A stretch of 64,000 nt of DNA from Chlorogloeopsis sp. ULAP01 (GTDB taxonomy: Bacteria > Cyanobacteriota > Cyanobacteriia > Cyanobacteriales > Nostocaceae): contig NZ_JAUDRH010000005.1 in the NCBI RefSeq assembly GCF_030381805.1, forward strand, positions 412,109 to 476,108, read 5' to 3'. The translations under genes and the position numbers were made by a program. The notes under the pieces are model-generated. The model was not told the origin of the DNA and ran no database searches. It worked only from the letters and a program-made list of their open reading frames with translations. Each line of letters starts with the position of its first letter. The stretch's first letter is position 1. Below are positions 17,377 through 26,359 of the stretch, piece by piece.

Positions 17377-18321
17377 CTAACCACCCCAAATTTTTTCTAA
17401 GACTGTTTTAGGCGAAATGTCTGCCATTTTACCTGTGGGGGATTTAATCGTCAGGAAGCGATCGCAAGGCGGCAACAACTTTGTCGGTTCTGTAGGGCCA
17501 AATAGAGCAATAGTATAAGTTTGCACCGCTACAGCAAGGTGCATCGGCGGACTATCAGTACACAACATCAAATTAGCTCCAGCAATCATTGCTGTCAACT
17601 TCCCGATGTCATTACCAGAGGTTACCTTGATGTTGGGTGCATATTCCTTGAGATGGCGAACAAAATCTTCTTCGCCTTCTGCTTGAATCACAACCACAGG
17701 CATATCTGGCTGCTTATTTTGGAAATCTTGAATAATTGTCTGCCAATGTTCGGTTGGGTAAATTGTATCCAAACCCTTGCCAGCACCGCCATAAATCAGA
17801 ATGTAGCCACTTTCTTTTACTCCCAGCCTGATTTGTTCCTTGTTTGCCCATTCAATGTCTGGTTTGGGTACGTTAACGGCTAGTTCTGGACAAGGGGAGT
17901 CAATGCCCAATCCTTTCAGAAGATCGTGATACACACAAGCAGCATATTGCTCTTTTTTCTGGGGTACTAAACTAGTCAGAAAAGCTGCTCCTTTGCCTTT
18001 GTAGCCTACACGTTTGGGAATACCAGTTAACCACAGTATTAGACCTAATAACCAGCTTTGCCCTGAAACAATAGCGACATCATATTCGCGATCGCGAAGT
18101 ATGCCAACTAAATTTGCCCAATCTGCCAAACTGTTACGGTCTTTGTAATCAAATGTCAGCACTTCGTGAACTGACTTACTCACTCGGTAAGCAGCCTTTG
18201 AGCGGGGTTCAACAACAACATCTATCTGAGCGTCAGGATAATGACGTTTCAGATCATCTAATGTTGGAAAGAATAGAATTTGGTCGGCAATTCCACCAGG
18301 GACAAGGGCCGCTACTCGCAT
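17377..18321 (-). CDS. Glycosyltransferase family 9 (heptosyltransferase-like)
   Basis: 314 aa. GT9 enzymes (WaaC/WaaF type) add sugars to lipopolysaccharide or related glycolipids on the cytosolic side. Evidence: ALVPGGIADQILFFPTLDDLKRHYP at the N-terminus, a GIPKRVGYKGKG block, GGAGKGLDTIYP at the start of the nucleotide-sugar domain, and LCTDSPPMHLAVAV..IALFGPTEP near the C-terminus, which is the family's donor-binding signature. Cyanobacteria lack heptose in many LPS types, so the sugar is unknown. The gene stands alone, divergent from ispD. Confidence 0.9.
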   Translation of the reverse strand: MRVAALVPGGIADQILFFPTLDDLKRHYPDAQIDVVVEPRSKAAYRVSKSVHEVLTFDYKDRNSLADWANLVGILRDREYDVAIVSGQSWLLGLILWLTGIPKRVGYKGKGAAFLTSLVPQKKEQYAACVYHDLLKGLGIDSPCPELAVNVPKPDIEWANKEQIRLGVKESGYILIYGGAGKGLDTIYPTEHWQTIIQDFQNKQPDMPVVVIQAEGEEDFVRHLKEYAPNIKVTSGNDIGKLTAMIAGANLMLCTDSPPMHLAVAVQTYTIALFGPTEPTKLLPPCDRFLTIKSPTGKMADISPKTVLEKIWGG

Positions 18322-18354
18322 AATATTTATTTATTATTTACGCTTACTCGCTCC

Positions 18355-18452
18355 CTATTTTAGGGGAATATAGGGACTAGGGATTAGGGACTAGGGACTA
18401 GGAATTGGATTTTGACACTAGCCCCTAGCCTCTAGCCTCTAACCCCTAGTTT
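18355..18452. repeat. Heptad arrays (GGGACTA and CCCCTAG types) between GT9 and ispD
   Basis: Tandem seven-base units GGGACTA/GGGATTA (about 18373-18402) and, in opposite polarity, AGCCCCT/AGCCTCT (about 18419-18449). They are short tandemly repeated repetitive sequences of the type known from heterocystous cyanobacteria. The two arrays are roughly complementary and can fold on each other. Confidence 0.7.
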
Positions 18453-18468
18453 CAAGTTGAGGAATTCT

Positions 18469-19155
18469 GTGCATTTATTAATTCCAGCTGCCGGAAGCGG
18501 ACGAAGAATGGGAAGTAACCGTAATAAACTTCTTTTGGAAGTGCGATCGCGGTCAATTATAGGCTGGACACTTTTAGCAGCAGAAGCGGCACACCACATC
18601 AGTTGGATTGGAATCATTTCTCAACCCACTGATTGGCAAGACCTTAAGACAATTATTGCTGATTTGCAGCTGAGTAAACCTGTGGAATTTATTAAGGGTG
18701 GCTCTACGCGTCAAGAATCTGTCTACAATGGCTTGCAAGCATTACCAGATACTGCCAGACAAGTATTAATTCACGACGGAGCTAGATGCCTTGTCACACC
18801 CGATTTACTCAACAGATGCGCTCTAGCAATTCGCCACTGTTCTGGTTTAATAGCTGCTATACCTGTCAAAGACACCATTAAAGTCGTAGACGAAAATGGC
18901 ATCATTCAAAGTACACCTGATCGACGCCAACTTTGGGCGGCACAAACTCCTCAAGGATTTGATGTTAAGCTACTCAAACAATGCCATATCGAGGGTTTAC
19001 ATCAGGGTTGGGAAGTCACAGATGATGCAGCTTTGTTTGAAAAATGCGGCTATCAAGTGCAAATTGTAGAAGGAGAAGAGACAAATTTAAAAGTGACTAC
19101 TCCCCAAGACTTGGCGATCGCCGAATTTATCCTCAAAAGTAGGTTTGGTGGTTAA
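18469..19155 (+). CDS. ispD: 2-C-methyl-D-erythritol 4-phosphate cytidylyltransferase (IspD)
   Basis: Joins CTP and MEP to give CDP-methylerythritol in the MEP isoprenoid pathway. Marks: LIPAAGSGRRMGSNRNKLLLEV (CTP loop, near the N-terminus), GGSTRQESVYNGLQAL, IHDGARCLVTPDLL, the central AIPVKDTIK, and TPQGFD with EVTDDAALFE. About 228 aa, normal. A GTG at 18469 with AGGA five bases upstream is the best start; the TTG at 18457 adds four residues. ispG of the same pathway lies 4 kb downstream but is not in the same operon. Confidence 0.95.
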   Translation: MHLLIPAAGSGRRMGSNRNKLLLEVRSRSIIGWTLLAAEAAHHISWIGIISQPTDWQDLKTIIADLQLSKPVEFIKGGSTRQESVYNGLQALPDTARQVLIHDGARCLVTPDLLNRCALAIRHCSGLIAAIPVKDTIKVVDENGIIQSTPDRRQLWAAQTPQGFDVKLLKQCHIEGLHQGWEVTDDAALFEKCGYQVQIVEGEETNLKVTTPQDLAIAEFILKSRFGG

Positions 19156-19190
19156 AAGAGGGAATAGGGAACAGGGGACAGGGAAAACAA

Positions 19191-19224
19191 CTAATGACTA
19201 ATGACCAATGACCAACGACTAATG
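19191..19224 (+). repeat. TAATGAC heptad array at the scpB start
   Basis: About five seven-base units (CTAATGA, CTAATGA, CCAATGA, CCAACGA, CTAATGA) end in the ATG at 19222 that starts scpB. The array also yields an earlier in-frame ATG at 19201, which explains the longer open frame. No Shine-Dalgarno is seen. Confidence 0.8.
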
Positions 19225-19752
19225 AGTGCAGCAACTAAGATAGAAGCGATTCTTTATTTGAAAGGTAAACCTCTGTCAATTGGCGAAATTGCGGAGTATG
19301 CCGCTTGTGATCGCATTACCGCCGAGGAGGGAATTATTGAATTAATTGATGAGTATGCTCGTCGGGATAGTGCTCTAGAAGTTGTAGAAACACCAAATGG
19401 TTATAGTCTACAACTGCGGTCTGACTTTCATGAGTTGGTGCAAACTCTTATACCTGTAGAATTGGGGTTGGGAGCATTGCGGACTTTGGCAGCGATCGCT
19501 CTTAATGGCCCAATGCTGCAAAGCGATTTGATTAATCTAAGGGGTTCTGGAGCCTATCAACACGTTCAAGAACTTGTTGAGCTTGGTTTTGTGAAGAAAC
19601 GTCGAAATAGTGATTCTCGTTCTTATTCGCTACAGGTGACACCCAAATTTCATCAATATTTCCAAATCGAGCAACTTCCCCAACCATTTTCAAGCAGCCA
19701 GCAACAGCGACAACTAGAACTCAAATTAGAATCAGCCGCAGAATCAGAATGA
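19222..19752 (+). CDS. scpB: Segregation and condensation protein B (ScpB)
   Basis: 176 aa. ScpB is the winged-helix partner of the SMC-kleisin (ScpA) complex that organises chromosomes. The AATKIEAILYLKGKPLSIGEIAEYA start, LEVVETPNGYSLQLRSDF, and LGLGALRTLAAIALNGPMLQSDLINLRG..AYQHVQELVELGFVKKRR are all typical of the two winged helices. The ATG at 19222 is chosen because the seven residues before it come from the heptad repeat. The DUF760 gene follows after 105 bases in the same direction. Confidence 0.93.
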   Translation: MSAATKIEAILYLKGKPLSIGEIAEYAACDRITAEEGIIELIDEYARRDSALEVVETPNGYSLQLRSDFHELVQTLIPVELGLGALRTLAAIALNGPMLQSDLINLRGSGAYQHVQELVELGFVKKRRNSDSRSYSLQVTPKFHQYFQIEQLPQPFSSSQQQRQLELKLESAAESE

Positions 19753-19857
19753 CAGTTGCTATTTTGGTTCTATGTTGATTCATGGCTGGGGAAATATGTC
19801 TCAACCTTATACTATGGTTTAGAGTAGAATTAGCAACTCCGCTAAACTAAATTGCCA

Positions 19858-20205
19858 ATGGTGTTTGATCCTGATTTTTTGAATGATAACTTTGAGCAAC
19901 ACCCCCATCACCATCTGAGTGACAACTTTGAGGAAAACCCTAATCAGTTACTCAAATATTTGCAACATCAGCCTCCAGAAGTGTTAGCCAGCGTCGCTCA
20001 GTCCGTCAGCCCCGAAATTAAACAAATTATTTCGCAAAACGTCCAAGGGCTGGTTGGGATGCTGCCTGCCGAAAATTTCAATGTCCAAATTACAACAGAT
20101 CGCGATAATCTTGCTGGGCTACTTGCATCGGCAATGATGACAGGGTATTTTCTACGCCAGATGGAACAACGGATGCAGTTAGATCATTTGGCGAATAATC
20201 ATTAA
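19858..20205 (+). CDS. DUF760 family protein
   Basis: 115 aa. Matches the small cyanobacterial/plastid DUF760 family: LLKYLQHQPPEVLASVAQSVSPEIKQIISQNVQGLVGMLP followed by FNVQITTDRDNLAGLLASAMMTGYFLRQMEQRM. The N-terminus has an extra histidine-rich stretch (EQHPHHHLSDNFEENPN, about residues 12-28). In plants, members act as chloroplast stress or photoprotection factors; here the role is unknown. ATG at 19858 preferred over the TTG at 19852. Same direction as scpB. Confidence 0.85.
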   Translation: MVFDPDFLNDNFEQHPHHHLSDNFEENPNQLLKYLQHQPPEVLASVAQSVSPEIKQIISQNVQGLVGMLPAENFNVQITTDRDNLAGLLASAMMTGYFLRQMEQRMQLDHLANNH

Positions 20206-20309
20206 CCAATAGCCAAAGTCATTAGTCAAAAGAAAGTAGACTATGGTCTAGTACAGTGTGGCAGAAATGACTATCTAGCCCAAGAAAAGATAAAAAAGAA
20301 ATATTCCTT

Positions 20310-20400
20310 CTGCCTCCTGCCACGGCAGGTGCCACAACGCGCTTAACCCGCCAACGCGCTTAACCCGCAAGGGCGCACTGGCTCCTCTGCCTTCTTGTAC
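20310..20400. repeat. Short dispersed repeat with GCGCTTAACCCGC units
   Basis: Contains two copies of AACGCGCTTAACCCGC. Bases 20354-20385 are the exact reverse complement of 48089-48120 (32 bases). It lies between the DUF760 and HtrA genes, which are convergent. Confidence 0.8.
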
Positions 20401-20406
20401 TGATGA

Positions 20407-21633
20407 CTATTTTTGAGGATAAGCTCCTGACTGTACCTTAAATATTTGATTTTTTCCGTCACGCTCAACTTCAATGAGGAGTATGTCTCCTACACTGCTG
20501 GATTCCACCATTTTTTGTACTTGGGCAGCAGTTTTGACTGGTTTGCCATTAAATTTATAAATCACATCTCCGGGGCGCAGTCCTGCTCGCTGTGCCGGTG
20601 ATTTTTCTAAAACTCCTTTAATAGCAATACCAGTATTTTGTTTGATATTGAGGTTGTTTTCTTGATTAATTTGCTTTTTCTTTGTAGGGGACAAATCTAC
20701 CATTTCAATTCCTAAAAAGGGATGTTTGACATACCCTTTAGTGAACAGTTCTTGAGCAATGCGAGCGGCAGTTTCAATTGGGATGGCAAAACCTAGTCCC
20801 TGTGCATCAGCACGGATGGCTGTGTTAACACCAATTACCTCTCCGTCAGCATTTAACAAAGGGCCACCAGAATTTCCAGGGTTAATTGCGGCGTCGGTTT
20901 GAATAAAGCTGACTCGCTTATCTGGTACACCTACTTGAGAGCTAGTGCGATCAGTCGCGCTGATAATGCCGATGGTAACTGTATTGTCTAAACCCAAGGG
21001 ATTACCAATTGCGATCGCCCATTCTCCAGGTATTAAGTTTTGTGAATTTCCTAATCTAACTGTAGGCAAACTCTTGGCAGGAATTTTGACAACTGCTAAA
21101 TCAGTCATGGCGTCAACACCTACAACCCTACCTTCAAAAGTTCGACCGTCTTTGAGGGTAACTTGTACTGTATCTGTGTTTGCTACCACATGGGCATTAG
21201 TAAGAATCTCTCCATTTGCACTTAAAAGAAATCCAGAGCCTGTTCCACGCTCAATCCTTTCTTGGGGAATAGGCTCTTCATTTTCTCCAAAAAATCGGCG
21301 CAAAAGCGGATTTTTAAAAGCTTCAGAGATTGGATTAGCTACTTTGCGCGTTGCATTAATCCGCACGACTGCTGGCCCAGTTTTTTGAACTGCGCTCGCA
21401 ATAAAATTAACTTTATCACTACCACTAGCAGGAAGAATGCTGCCCTTAATAGAATTAGACACCACGGTATTTGAGGGTAAAGCTGTTGTTACATTTCTTA
21501 ACTCCTGAAAAGCAGGTTTTTTTGTCAGGAGATAAGTACTAGCTAACAACACTGCACTACCGCCAAACACGCCACCGCTAACTACTAAGGAAAAATACAC
21601 TGCCAGTTGTTTCCGAGATAACTTCATAATCAT
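20407..21633 (-). CDS. HtrA/Deg-family serine protease with PDZ domain
   Basis: About 408 aa. One N-terminal membrane anchor or signal peptide (residues about 10-32), then a trypsin-like domain with the triad: TNAHVV (His), MTDLAVVKI (Asp), GNSGGPLL (Ser), and a C-terminal PDZ domain with KSPAQRAGLRPGDVIYKFNGKPV. It corresponds to the cyanobacterial HtrA/HhoA/HhoB group, proteases of the periplasm or thylakoid lumen that handle damaged proteins and light stress; which of the three cannot be told. Start: the ATG at 21633 or the one at 21627. Divergent from the M23 peptidase gene. Confidence 0.93.
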   Translation of the reverse strand: MIMKLSRKQLAVYFSLVVSGGVFGGSAVLLASTYLLTKKPAFQELRNVTTALPSNTVVSNSIKGSILPASGSDKVNFIASAVQKTGPAVVRINATRKVANPISEAFKNPLLRRFFGENEEPIPQERIERGTGSGFLLSANGEILTNAHVVANTDTVQVTLKDGRTFEGRVVGVDAMTDLAVVKIPAKSLPTVRLGNSQNLIPGEWAIAIGNPLGLDNTVTIGIISATDRTSSQVGVPDKRVSFIQTDAAINPGNSGGPLLNADGEVIGVNTAIRADAQGLGFAIPIETAARIAQELFTKGYVKHPFLGIEMVDLSPTKKKQINQENNLNIKQNTGIAIKGVLEKSPAQRAGLRPGDVIYKFNGKPVKTAAQVQKMVESSSVGDILLIEVERDGKNQIFKVQSGAYPQK

Positions 21634-21874
21634 CACACTCAAGGACAGCAATGCAGTTGCTAATTTCTAAGTGTAATCAAGCCAAAGGCGAGTGGATAGA
21701 TTATTTTGATATAAATTGCGATAGAGTTTTGGATTTTTGATTTGATGTGGGAACTTTAGGGTGGAGATCGTAAATCAGGAATAGGGAACACAAAGAAATC
21801 GCCAAAGCCACAGACGTGCTGTCTGTCCTTGCTAGTTCCCCAAGTCCAAAATTACTCTCACTCTTTAGATATAC

Positions 21875-22750
21875 ATGAATCTTCGCGCTCGCTTACTTGT
21901 TTTGTGCAGCTTGATCAGTGCCTTAGGACTGGTATTCACACACTTTACCCCCGTCCAAGCACAAGGTAGCAAGACTTGTCCGACTTCAGCCCTAGAACGT
22001 TTCCAACGCTATCGGGCATCTCGTGGTGATACTTTAGAGAGTATCGCCCAGCGTTACAAATTGAGTCCAGAAACCATTGTTGCCATGAACCCGGCTTTAA
22101 AAAACAGTAGGGTTGCTGTCGGTAGCGAAATTCTTATTCCCCCCCTTGATGGCATTGTTGTAGAAGTGCCAAAGGGAAACAACTGGCAAGAATTAGCAGA
22201 AATATACAGAGTTCGTGCAGATGCGCTATTTGAGTTAAATGGCTGTAAAGCTCCTTCTCGGTTTGCGTTTATTCCAACACCAAATAAGTCCCCTAGTCGT
22301 GCTAGTACATCTGTCGCACCTACTTCCTCTAATCCTCCTCAAATAGCTGGTTATCCGTTACCAGAAGTTGCACAGCTAGGTTTTCCCTACGGTTGGCAAA
22401 TTCATCCTGGAAACGGTCAAGTTTTCTTTCATAGTGGGATCGATTTGTTAGCTGCCAAGGGAACAGCAGTTAGTGCGATCGCGCCAGGTACAGTGGTGTT
22501 TGCGGGTGAGCAAGGGACTTACGGTAAGTTGGTAATTATTAATCATGATGGTGGATTACAAAGCCGTTATGCCCAGCTTGACAGTATTAATGTTAAAGTC
22601 AACCAGCAAGTCAAACAAGGAGATTTGCTGGGAACTGTCGGTACAAGTGGGCAGCCAACTATCAACCAACCTCATCTGCATTTTGAAGTGCGTTCTAACT
22701 CGTCATTGGGTTGGGCGGCAAAAGATCCAAAAGGATATTTGCAGCGATAA
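21875..22750 (+). CDS. Secreted LysM plus M23 (LytM) peptidase
   Basis: 291 aa. Signal peptide at residues 1-30 (ends PVQAQ). A LysM-type repeat follows (residues about 46-90: YRASRGDTLESIAQRYKLSP, ALKNSRVAVGSEILIPP), then a second weaker LysM-like segment (about 98-125: EVPKGNNWQELAEIYRV), a Pro/Ser/Thr linker and an M23 peptidase domain (about 165-285). Zinc ligands visible: FHSGIDL (His, Asp) and HLHFEV (His). It would cut peptidoglycan cross-bridges or regulate amidases in the periplasm. Divergent from the HtrA gene. Confidence 0.93.
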   Translation: MNLRARLLVLCSLISALGLVFTHFTPVQAQGSKTCPTSALERFQRYRASRGDTLESIAQRYKLSPETIVAMNPALKNSRVAVGSEILIPPLDGIVVEVPKGNNWQELAEIYRVRADALFELNGCKAPSRFAFIPTPNKSPSRASTSVAPTSSNPPQIAGYPLPEVAQLGFPYGWQIHPGNGQVFFHSGIDLLAAKGTAVSAIAPGTVVFAGEQGTYGKLVIINHDGGLQSRYAQLDSINVKVNQQVKQGDLLGTVGTSGQPTINQPHLHFEVRSNSSLGWAAKDPKGYLQR

Positions 22751-23177
22751 AGAGCAAAAGTAGAGATTTGGGAAGGAGGGGTTTTTAACGCTATCCTTTC
22801 ATTGTCATTGGCAGTGCAAAAATGAGTTTGCTGGATTTCAAAATATTTATACCTGGGCATTAAATTGCTTGCATCTATTTTCCGCGCATTATCTGGCTAA
22901 TAAGTTGTGTTGTTAGTTAAAAATATTTAGATGAGCAACAACACAAATAACATTTATAACTAAGCATTTTGCACTTAAATTTAGCGATCGCTCTCTAAGC
23001 AAAAATTATTAAAAATGTATATCGTGCCTATCAAGGCCAACCTATTAATATCTCATTAATTTCTTTAAGTCTTTTTTCACTACTGAGTTACCCAAAGGCG
23101 CACTAACTATGGCAATCTGGGAAACAGAAGATTTTTAAATCAGATATTTTTGCTACAGTAATTTTACCTAAAAGGTT
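22751..23177. other. Intergenic region before ispG
   Basis: 427 AT-rich bases. Only scattered motifs (a HIP1 site at about 22984) and no gene or strong hairpin seen. Confidence 0.45.
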
Positions 23178-24404
23178 ATGCAAACTCTGCCCACACCTTT
23201 CACATCAAATCCTGTATCTAGTCAACCGACTTTTGATACAACAATCAAACGGCGGAAAACCCGTCCTGTCAAAGTTGGAAATGTCATCATTGGCGGAGGC
23301 TACCCTGTAGTGGTACAGTCAATGATTAACGAAGACACCCTTGATATTGATGGATCTGTAGCTGCAATTCGTCGTCTACACGAGATTGGCTGCGAAATTG
23401 TCCGTGTCACTGTACCTAGCATGGCTCATGCCAAAGCTCTAGCAGAAATTAAACAAAAATTAATAAAAACTTATCAAGATGTGCCAATTGTGGCCGATGT
23501 GCATCACAATGGCATGAAAATTGCCTTAGAAGTTGCCAAACATATAGAAAAAGTACGGATTAATCCGGGATTATATGTGTTTGAAAAACCTAACTCTAGC
23601 AGAACCGAATATACTCAAGCTGAATTTGAAGAAATCGGGGAGAAAATTCGCGAAACTCTGGAACCTTTGGTGATTGCTTTACGGGATCAAGGTAAAGCTA
23701 TGCGTATTGGAGTTAATCATGGTTCTCTTGCCGAAAGGATGTTGTTCACCTACGGTGATACTCCAGAGGGAATGGTGCAATCTGCCCTAGAGTTTATTCG
23801 TATTTGTGAATCTTTAGACTTCCGCAACATAGTAATTTCTATGAAAGCCTCACGCGTACCAGTAATGGTAGCTGCTTATCGCTTGATGGCACAGCGAATG
23901 GATGAATTTGGTATGGATTATCCTCTACACTTAGGCGTTACAGAAGCTGGTGACGGTGAATATGGAAGAATTAAATCTACTGCGGGTATTGCTACCTTGT
24001 TAGCTGACGGTATTGGCGATACAATTCGAGTATCCCTGACTGAATCTCCAGAAAAAGAAATTCCCGTCTGCTACAGTATTCTGCAAGCCTTGGGATTGCG
24101 GAAAACTATGGTCGAATACGTTGCATGTCCTTCCTGCGGGCGCACTTTGTTTAACCTAGAAGAGGTGCTGCACAAAGTTCGGGAAGCTACCAAACATTTA
24201 ACCGGACTGGACATAGCAGTAATGGGTTGTATTGTAAATGGCCCCGGAGAAATGGCTGATGCTGACTATGGTTATGTAGGCAAAACCCCTGGTTACATAT
24301 CTCTCTATCGTGGTAGGGAAGAAATTAAAAAAGTACCTGAAGATAAAGGTGTAGAGGAGCTAATTAACTTAATCAAGGCAGACGGGCGGTGGATTGATCC
24401 TTAG
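23178..24404 (+). CDS. ispG: 4-hydroxy-3-methylbut-2-enyl diphosphate synthase (IspG/GcpE)
   Basis: Converts MEcPP to HMBPP using a [4Fe-4S] cluster and, in cyanobacteria, ferredoxin as electron donor. Marks: RRKTRPVKVGNVIIGGGYPVVVQSM at the start, VRVTVPSM, IVADVHHN, the central MRIGVNHGSL, and the Cys motifs CPSCGRTLFN and MGCIVNGPGEMADADYGYVG that hold the cluster. 408 aa, normal for cyanobacteria. Start ATG 23178, with AAAAGG a few bases before. The S41 protease gene follows in the same direction after 323 bases. Confidence 0.97.
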   Translation: MQTLPTPFTSNPVSSQPTFDTTIKRRKTRPVKVGNVIIGGGYPVVVQSMINEDTLDIDGSVAAIRRLHEIGCEIVRVTVPSMAHAKALAEIKQKLIKTYQDVPIVADVHHNGMKIALEVAKHIEKVRINPGLYVFEKPNSSRTEYTQAEFEEIGEKIRETLEPLVIALRDQGKAMRIGVNHGSLAERMLFTYGDTPEGMVQSALEFIRICESLDFRNIVISMKASRVPVMVAAYRLMAQRMDEFGMDYPLHLGVTEAGDGEYGRIKSTAGIATLLADGIGDTIRVSLTESPEKEIPVCYSILQALGLRKTMVEYVACPSCGRTLFNLEEVLHKVREATKHLTGLDIAVMGCIVNGPGEMADADYGYVGKTPGYISLYRGREEIKKVPEDKGVEELINLIKADGRWIDP

Positions 24405-24727
24405 AGAAGTAGAGACCAGGGATTAGGAAGAAGGAGGGGGAAGTGGAAGAGAAACAGATGAGGGAGATAGGGAAGATGGGGAAGAATTTACTTTTATTAC
24501 TTCCTCACCTTCCTCACCTCCCTGAACTTCTTGTTCCCGCTTCTCCCCATCTCCGCGTCTTCACAAACGTTCCCAATCTCTAATTTCTGTATAGTCGAAT
24601 ACCAAAAACTCCGGATCATCAAGCATTTTTTTGGAAATTACAAAATCTGCTCCGTCTCTACAGTGGTAGCCTGTGTTAGATTGAGCATACCTATACACAT
24701 TTTTGTCCCTCTGGCGCAGCTCTCATC
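24405..24727. other. Spacer with a purine tract facing a pyrimidine tract
   Basis: 323 bases. A purine-rich run (about 24418-24484) is followed by a pyrimidine-rich run (about 24496-24560); the two are imperfectly complementary and could fold back. The right part must carry the promoter of the S41 protease gene. No gene seen. Confidence 0.5.
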
Positions 24728-26023
24728 ATGGCGATTGCAAGAAAGACTATAAGTACTGGGCTTACTTTGGGTGCTACGGTTGTGACTTTATCCACAATCG
24801 CGGTTACTAGTCTTGGTATTCACTCGCGAGGACAGGCTTTATTTGAAGAAAGCCCCAAAGAATTAGTCGATGAAGTTTGGCAAATTATTAACCGCCAATA
24901 CGTAGACGGCACCTTTAATCAGGTGGATTGGCAAGCTGTACGTAGTGAGTACTTGAACAAGTCTTACACCAACAAGCAGGAAGCTTATAAGTCTATCCGC
25001 GAAATGCTTAAGAAGCTTGAAGATCCATATACTCGGTTTATGGATCCACAAGAGTTCAAAAGTATGCAAGTGGATACCTCTGGTGAATTGACTGGTATTG
25101 GTATCCAAATAGGTTTGGACGAAAAAACCAAAAAGCTGACTGTAATTGCCCCAATTGATGATACACCTGCTTTTAAGGCTGGTCTGTTGGCAAAAGACAT
25201 TATCGTCATGATCAACGGTAAAAGCACCGAAGGCATGGATACGAATGCAGCTGTAGCCCTAATCCGAGGTGAACCAGGAACCCAAGTCAAACTCACAATT
25301 CTGCGCAATAATCAGCAAAAAGAATTCACCATCACACGGGCAAGAATTGAAATTCATCCTGTGGAATATTCTCAAAAAGAATCACCAGCAGGAAATATTG
25401 GCTACATCCGTTTGAAGCAATTCAGCGCTAATGCGTCGAAAGAAATGCGAGACGCAATTAAAAATTTGGAAAACAAACAGGTAACTGGATATATTCTAGA
25501 TTTGCGAAGTAATCCTGGTGGCTTATTGTTCTCCAGTGTAGAAATTGCCAGAATGTGGATGGATAAAGGTGGGATCGTTTCTACAATTGACCGCAGGGGT
25601 GAGACAGAAAAAGAAGTTGCGAATGGACGCGCTTTGACAAATAAACCCCTAGTCGTATTAGTAGATAAGGGTAGTGCCAGTGCTAGTGAAATTCTCTCTG
25701 GTGCTTTACAAGACAATAAGCGTGCTGTTGTTGTGGGTAGTCAAACCTTTGGTAAAGGCTTAGTTCAATCAGTGCGTCCTCTTGGCGATGGTTCGGGTTT
25801 AGCAGTGACAATTGCTAAGTACCATACTCCTAGTGGTAAAGATATTAATAAGCACGGTATTAGCCCAAATATAACTGTAGATTTGAATGATAAACAACGA
25901 CAAGATTTGTGGCTGAATGAGCGAGACAAACTTGGCACTCTAGCAGATCCCCAATTTGCTAAAGCTGTGGAAGTATTAAGCAAAGAAATTGCTGCTCAAG
26001 GTTCCAGGGCAGACAAAAATTAA
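24728..26023 (+). CDS. C-terminal processing protease, S41 family (Ctp)
   Basis: 431 aa. N-terminal signal or membrane anchor (residues about 6-30), then the Ctp N-domain (SPKELVDEVWQIINRQYVD), a PDZ domain (about 105-190; GLLAKDIIVMINGKSTEGM), and the S41 catalytic domain with LRSNPGGLL, the nucleophile Ser in GSASASEIL, and the Lys in QTFGKGLVQ. Cyanobacteria have CtpA (cuts the D1 precursor of photosystem II), CtpB and CtpC; this sequence looks most like the CtpB/CtpC group, but I cannot exclude CtpA. Acts in the periplasm or lumen. Confidence 0.93.
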   Translation: MAIARKTISTGLTLGATVVTLSTIAVTSLGIHSRGQALFEESPKELVDEVWQIINRQYVDGTFNQVDWQAVRSEYLNKSYTNKQEAYKSIREMLKKLEDPYTRFMDPQEFKSMQVDTSGELTGIGIQIGLDEKTKKLTVIAPIDDTPAFKAGLLAKDIIVMINGKSTEGMDTNAAVALIRGEPGTQVKLTILRNNQQKEFTITRARIEIHPVEYSQKESPAGNIGYIRLKQFSANASKEMRDAIKNLENKQVTGYILDLRSNPGGLLFSSVEIARMWMDKGGIVSTIDRRGETEKEVANGRALTNKPLVVLVDKGSASASEILSGALQDNKRAVVVGSQTFGKGLVQSVRPLGDGSGLAVTIAKYHTPSGKDINKHGISPNITVDLNDKQRQDLWLNERDKLGTLADPQFAKAVEVLSKEIAAQGSRADKN

Positions 26024-26066
26024 AAATTATCTTTTCTTTTGCCTTTCACCTTGTTTACTTTTCACT

Positions 26067-26255
26067 TTAGATGGGTTGGCATTTGCCAGATCTAATCAGT
26101 CCAACACGACGAGCGATCGCTTCTCCTTGGGAATCAAAAGGCCCCCACTTTTCTACAATCTCTGAGTTCTCATCCCCACTGGCTTCGTGACTGGGGACGA
26201 TATCGCAATTGCTAGTAGGATGCTTGACAATATGCCAAGTTTGTAAAGTTCCCAT
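26067..26255 (-). CDS. Small hypothetical protein (62 aa)
   Basis: 62 aa starting MGTLQTWHIVKHP, with SHEASGDENSEIVEKWGPFDSQGEAIARRVGLIRSGKCQP as the body. It looks like a short nuclear-type conserved cyanobacterial protein: the WGPFDSQGEAIARRVGL segment has the character of a DUF-type small fold. No signal peptide or membrane segment. It is convergent with the S41 gene and lies downstream of the prohibitin gene's terminator, so it has its own promoter. Function unknown. Confidence 0.65.
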   Translation of the reverse strand: MGTLQTWHIVKHPTSNCDIVPSHEASGDENSEIVEKWGPFDSQGEAIARRVGLIRSGKCQPI

Positions 26256-26294
26256 AATTGTGAGTAAAAATTAACATATAGCAATCTTAAAACA

Positions 26295-26329
26295 AAGATC
26301 CCCGACTTTTCTAAAAAGTCGGGGATCTT
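26295..26329 (-). terminator. Perfect 16-bp hairpin after the prohibitin gene
   Basis: Arms at 26295-26310 and 26314-26329 are perfect inverted copies with a 3-base loop (CTA); the core is GATCCCCGACTTTT. It lies 30 bases past the stop of the minus-strand prohibitin gene. The arms end in AAGATC/GATCTT rather than a long U-tract, so it could also be a dispersed hairpin repeat. Confidence 0.75.
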
Positions 26330-26359
26330 GGGGAATTACAAGGTGCATTTTACGAACTC